Shown here: positions 6,550 through 7,005 of the stretch, in pieces
Layout: each line of letters opens with the position of its first letter
How positions within the stretch are numbered: position 1 is the stretch's first letter
Assembly (NCBI GenBank): GCA_025357975.1
Contig: JANYKY010000248.1
Coordinates: forward strand, 1-7,005
Direction: 5' to 3'
From: Gemmatimonadaceae bacterium
GTDB taxonomy: Bacteria > Gemmatimonadota > Gemmatimonadetes > Gemmatimonadales > Gemmatimonadaceae
Length of the DNA: 7,005 nucleotides
Program-made: the position numbers and the translations under genes
Notes under the pieces: generated by a model
What the model saw: the letters and a program-made list of their open reading frames with translations, nothing else
Database searches by the model: none
Told to the model about the DNA's origin: nothing

Positions 6550-7005
6550 TCAGGATTTCGGTATGACGAGAGTGAATCTCGTCTCTTCTCCCGGAGCGCT
6601 GACGGTGATGAGTCCACCATGCGCCTGAACCGCGCGCTGAACGATGGAAAGTCCCAATCCGCTACCCCCCGACTTAGTGGTGACGAAGGGATCGAACAAT
6701 CGGTCACGAATCTGCGGGGCGATTCCAACTCCCCGGTCGATGACCTGAATGGCATATGCACCAGTAGGAAACTCGCCGTGCGCAGTTGGCAGCTGATGAC
6801 GCTCTAGCTCGCCGCCTTCGATGCGAACTTCTCCATTGGGGGGAGATGCCTGTACCGCATTCAGCAGCAGGTTGTAGATCGCCCGATGAATGAGATCTTC
6901 GTCGCCTTCGATCAACATCGGCGCGGCAGGAAAAAATTCCGTTACGCGCACGCCCGGTTCGAGGCCGGGCTGCTCGCTTGCGAGGCGAACTGCGTTCCGG
7001 GCGAT
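6550..7005 (-). CDS. Sensor histidine kinase, C-terminal ATPase part (5' end beyond window)
   Basis: This is the C-terminal 151 residues of a two-component sensor kinase. The reading frame stays open to the right edge, so the sensory part and the phosphorylated histidine lie outside the window. What is visible is a near-complete HATPase_c domain. The N box is IYNLLLNA (about visible residues 43-50), the G1 box is DRGVGIAP (90-97), the F box is LFDPFVTTK, and the G2 loop is GGSGLGLSIVQ (113-123). It ends with the usual G-E-x-T-x-F-x-L-x-I-P strand. All ATP-binding residues expected of the family are present, so this part looks active. The box spellings resemble NtrB/PAS-type kinases that partner NtrC-type regulators. 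The stop is 14 bases before the start of the response regulator, which fits a cognate pair. An in-frame GTG at 6951 is not the true start because the N-box helix region continues upstream of it. The input signal cannot be judged. Confidence 0.93.
   Translation of the reverse strand: MARNAVRLASEQPGLEPGVRVTEFFPAAPMLIEGDEDLIHRAIYNLLLNAVQASPPNGEVRIEGGELERHQLPTAHGEFPTGAYAIQVIDRGVGIAPQIRDRLFDPFVTTKSGGSGLGLSIVQRAVQAHGGLITVSAPGEETRFTLVIPKS

Noticed and set aside
5160..6560. Search for a sigma-54 (-24/-12) promoter between the regulator and the membrane genes
   Set aside because: The only GTGCCA (5391-5396) lacks the partner GC element at the right spacing, and the genes overlap, so no internal promoter is supported.
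1..7005. CRISPR arrays, tRNA/rRNA genes, insertion sequences or attachment sites
   Set aside because: No spaced short repeats, cloverleaf sequence, transposase motif or terminal inverted repeats were seen on either strand. The repeated patches are paralogous coding sequence.

Overview
The window is a compact, moderately GC-rich bacterial chromosome segment. All supported genes lie on the minus strand, so they are read from position 7005 down to position 99. In transcription order they are: the C-terminal part of a sensor histidine kinase (7005-6550), an NtrC-type sigma-54 activator response regulator (6535-5165), and three consecutive paralogous multi-pass membrane proteins of about 560 residues each (5168-3477, 3484-1766 and 1769-99). 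The first junction is a 14-base gap and the others are stop/start overlaps of 4, 8 and 4 bases. This looks like one translationally coupled operon. It enters the window already under way and ends about 100 bases before the left edge.

The three membrane proteins share one architecture: a hydrophobic N-terminus, an early GFAxDD loop, a run of roughly 11-12 membrane segments, and a soluble tail with TPR-like helical pairs. The order and wording of their conserved motifs (DD, RPL, HPxHVEAVAN-VGQAEL, KExxIVLP, SADY, GFVLAER) resemble the bacterial relatives of eukaryotic TMTC proteins. Those are GT-C-fold protein O-mannosyltransferases with TPR tails. The likely job is therefore transfer of a sugar from a polyprenyl-phosphate carrier on the outer face of the inner membrane. 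The acceptor and the sugar cannot be read from the sequence. The first two copies (3477-5168 and 1766-3484) are closest to each other; the last (99-1769) is the most divergent but keeps all the core motifs.

The two-component pair at the head of the operon is a standard sigma-54 module: a kinase with an intact ATP-binding domain, and a regulator with receiver, AAA+ and Fis-type HTH domains. Its promoter and the sensory half of the kinase lie outside the window. Placement suggests that the pair and the three putative glycosyltransferases belong to one regulon, possibly surface or secreted glycoconjugate production. That is inference from gene order.

No tRNA, rRNA, CRISPR array, insertion sequence or attachment site was seen. 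The only non-coding stretch of note is positions 1-98, which holds two small hairpins after the last gene. Lineage cannot be fixed from this window. The gene style (GC-rich, tandem TMTC-like TPR proteins, NtrC regulators) would fit Gemmatimonadota, Acidobacteriota or a delta-proteobacterial group, with low confidence.
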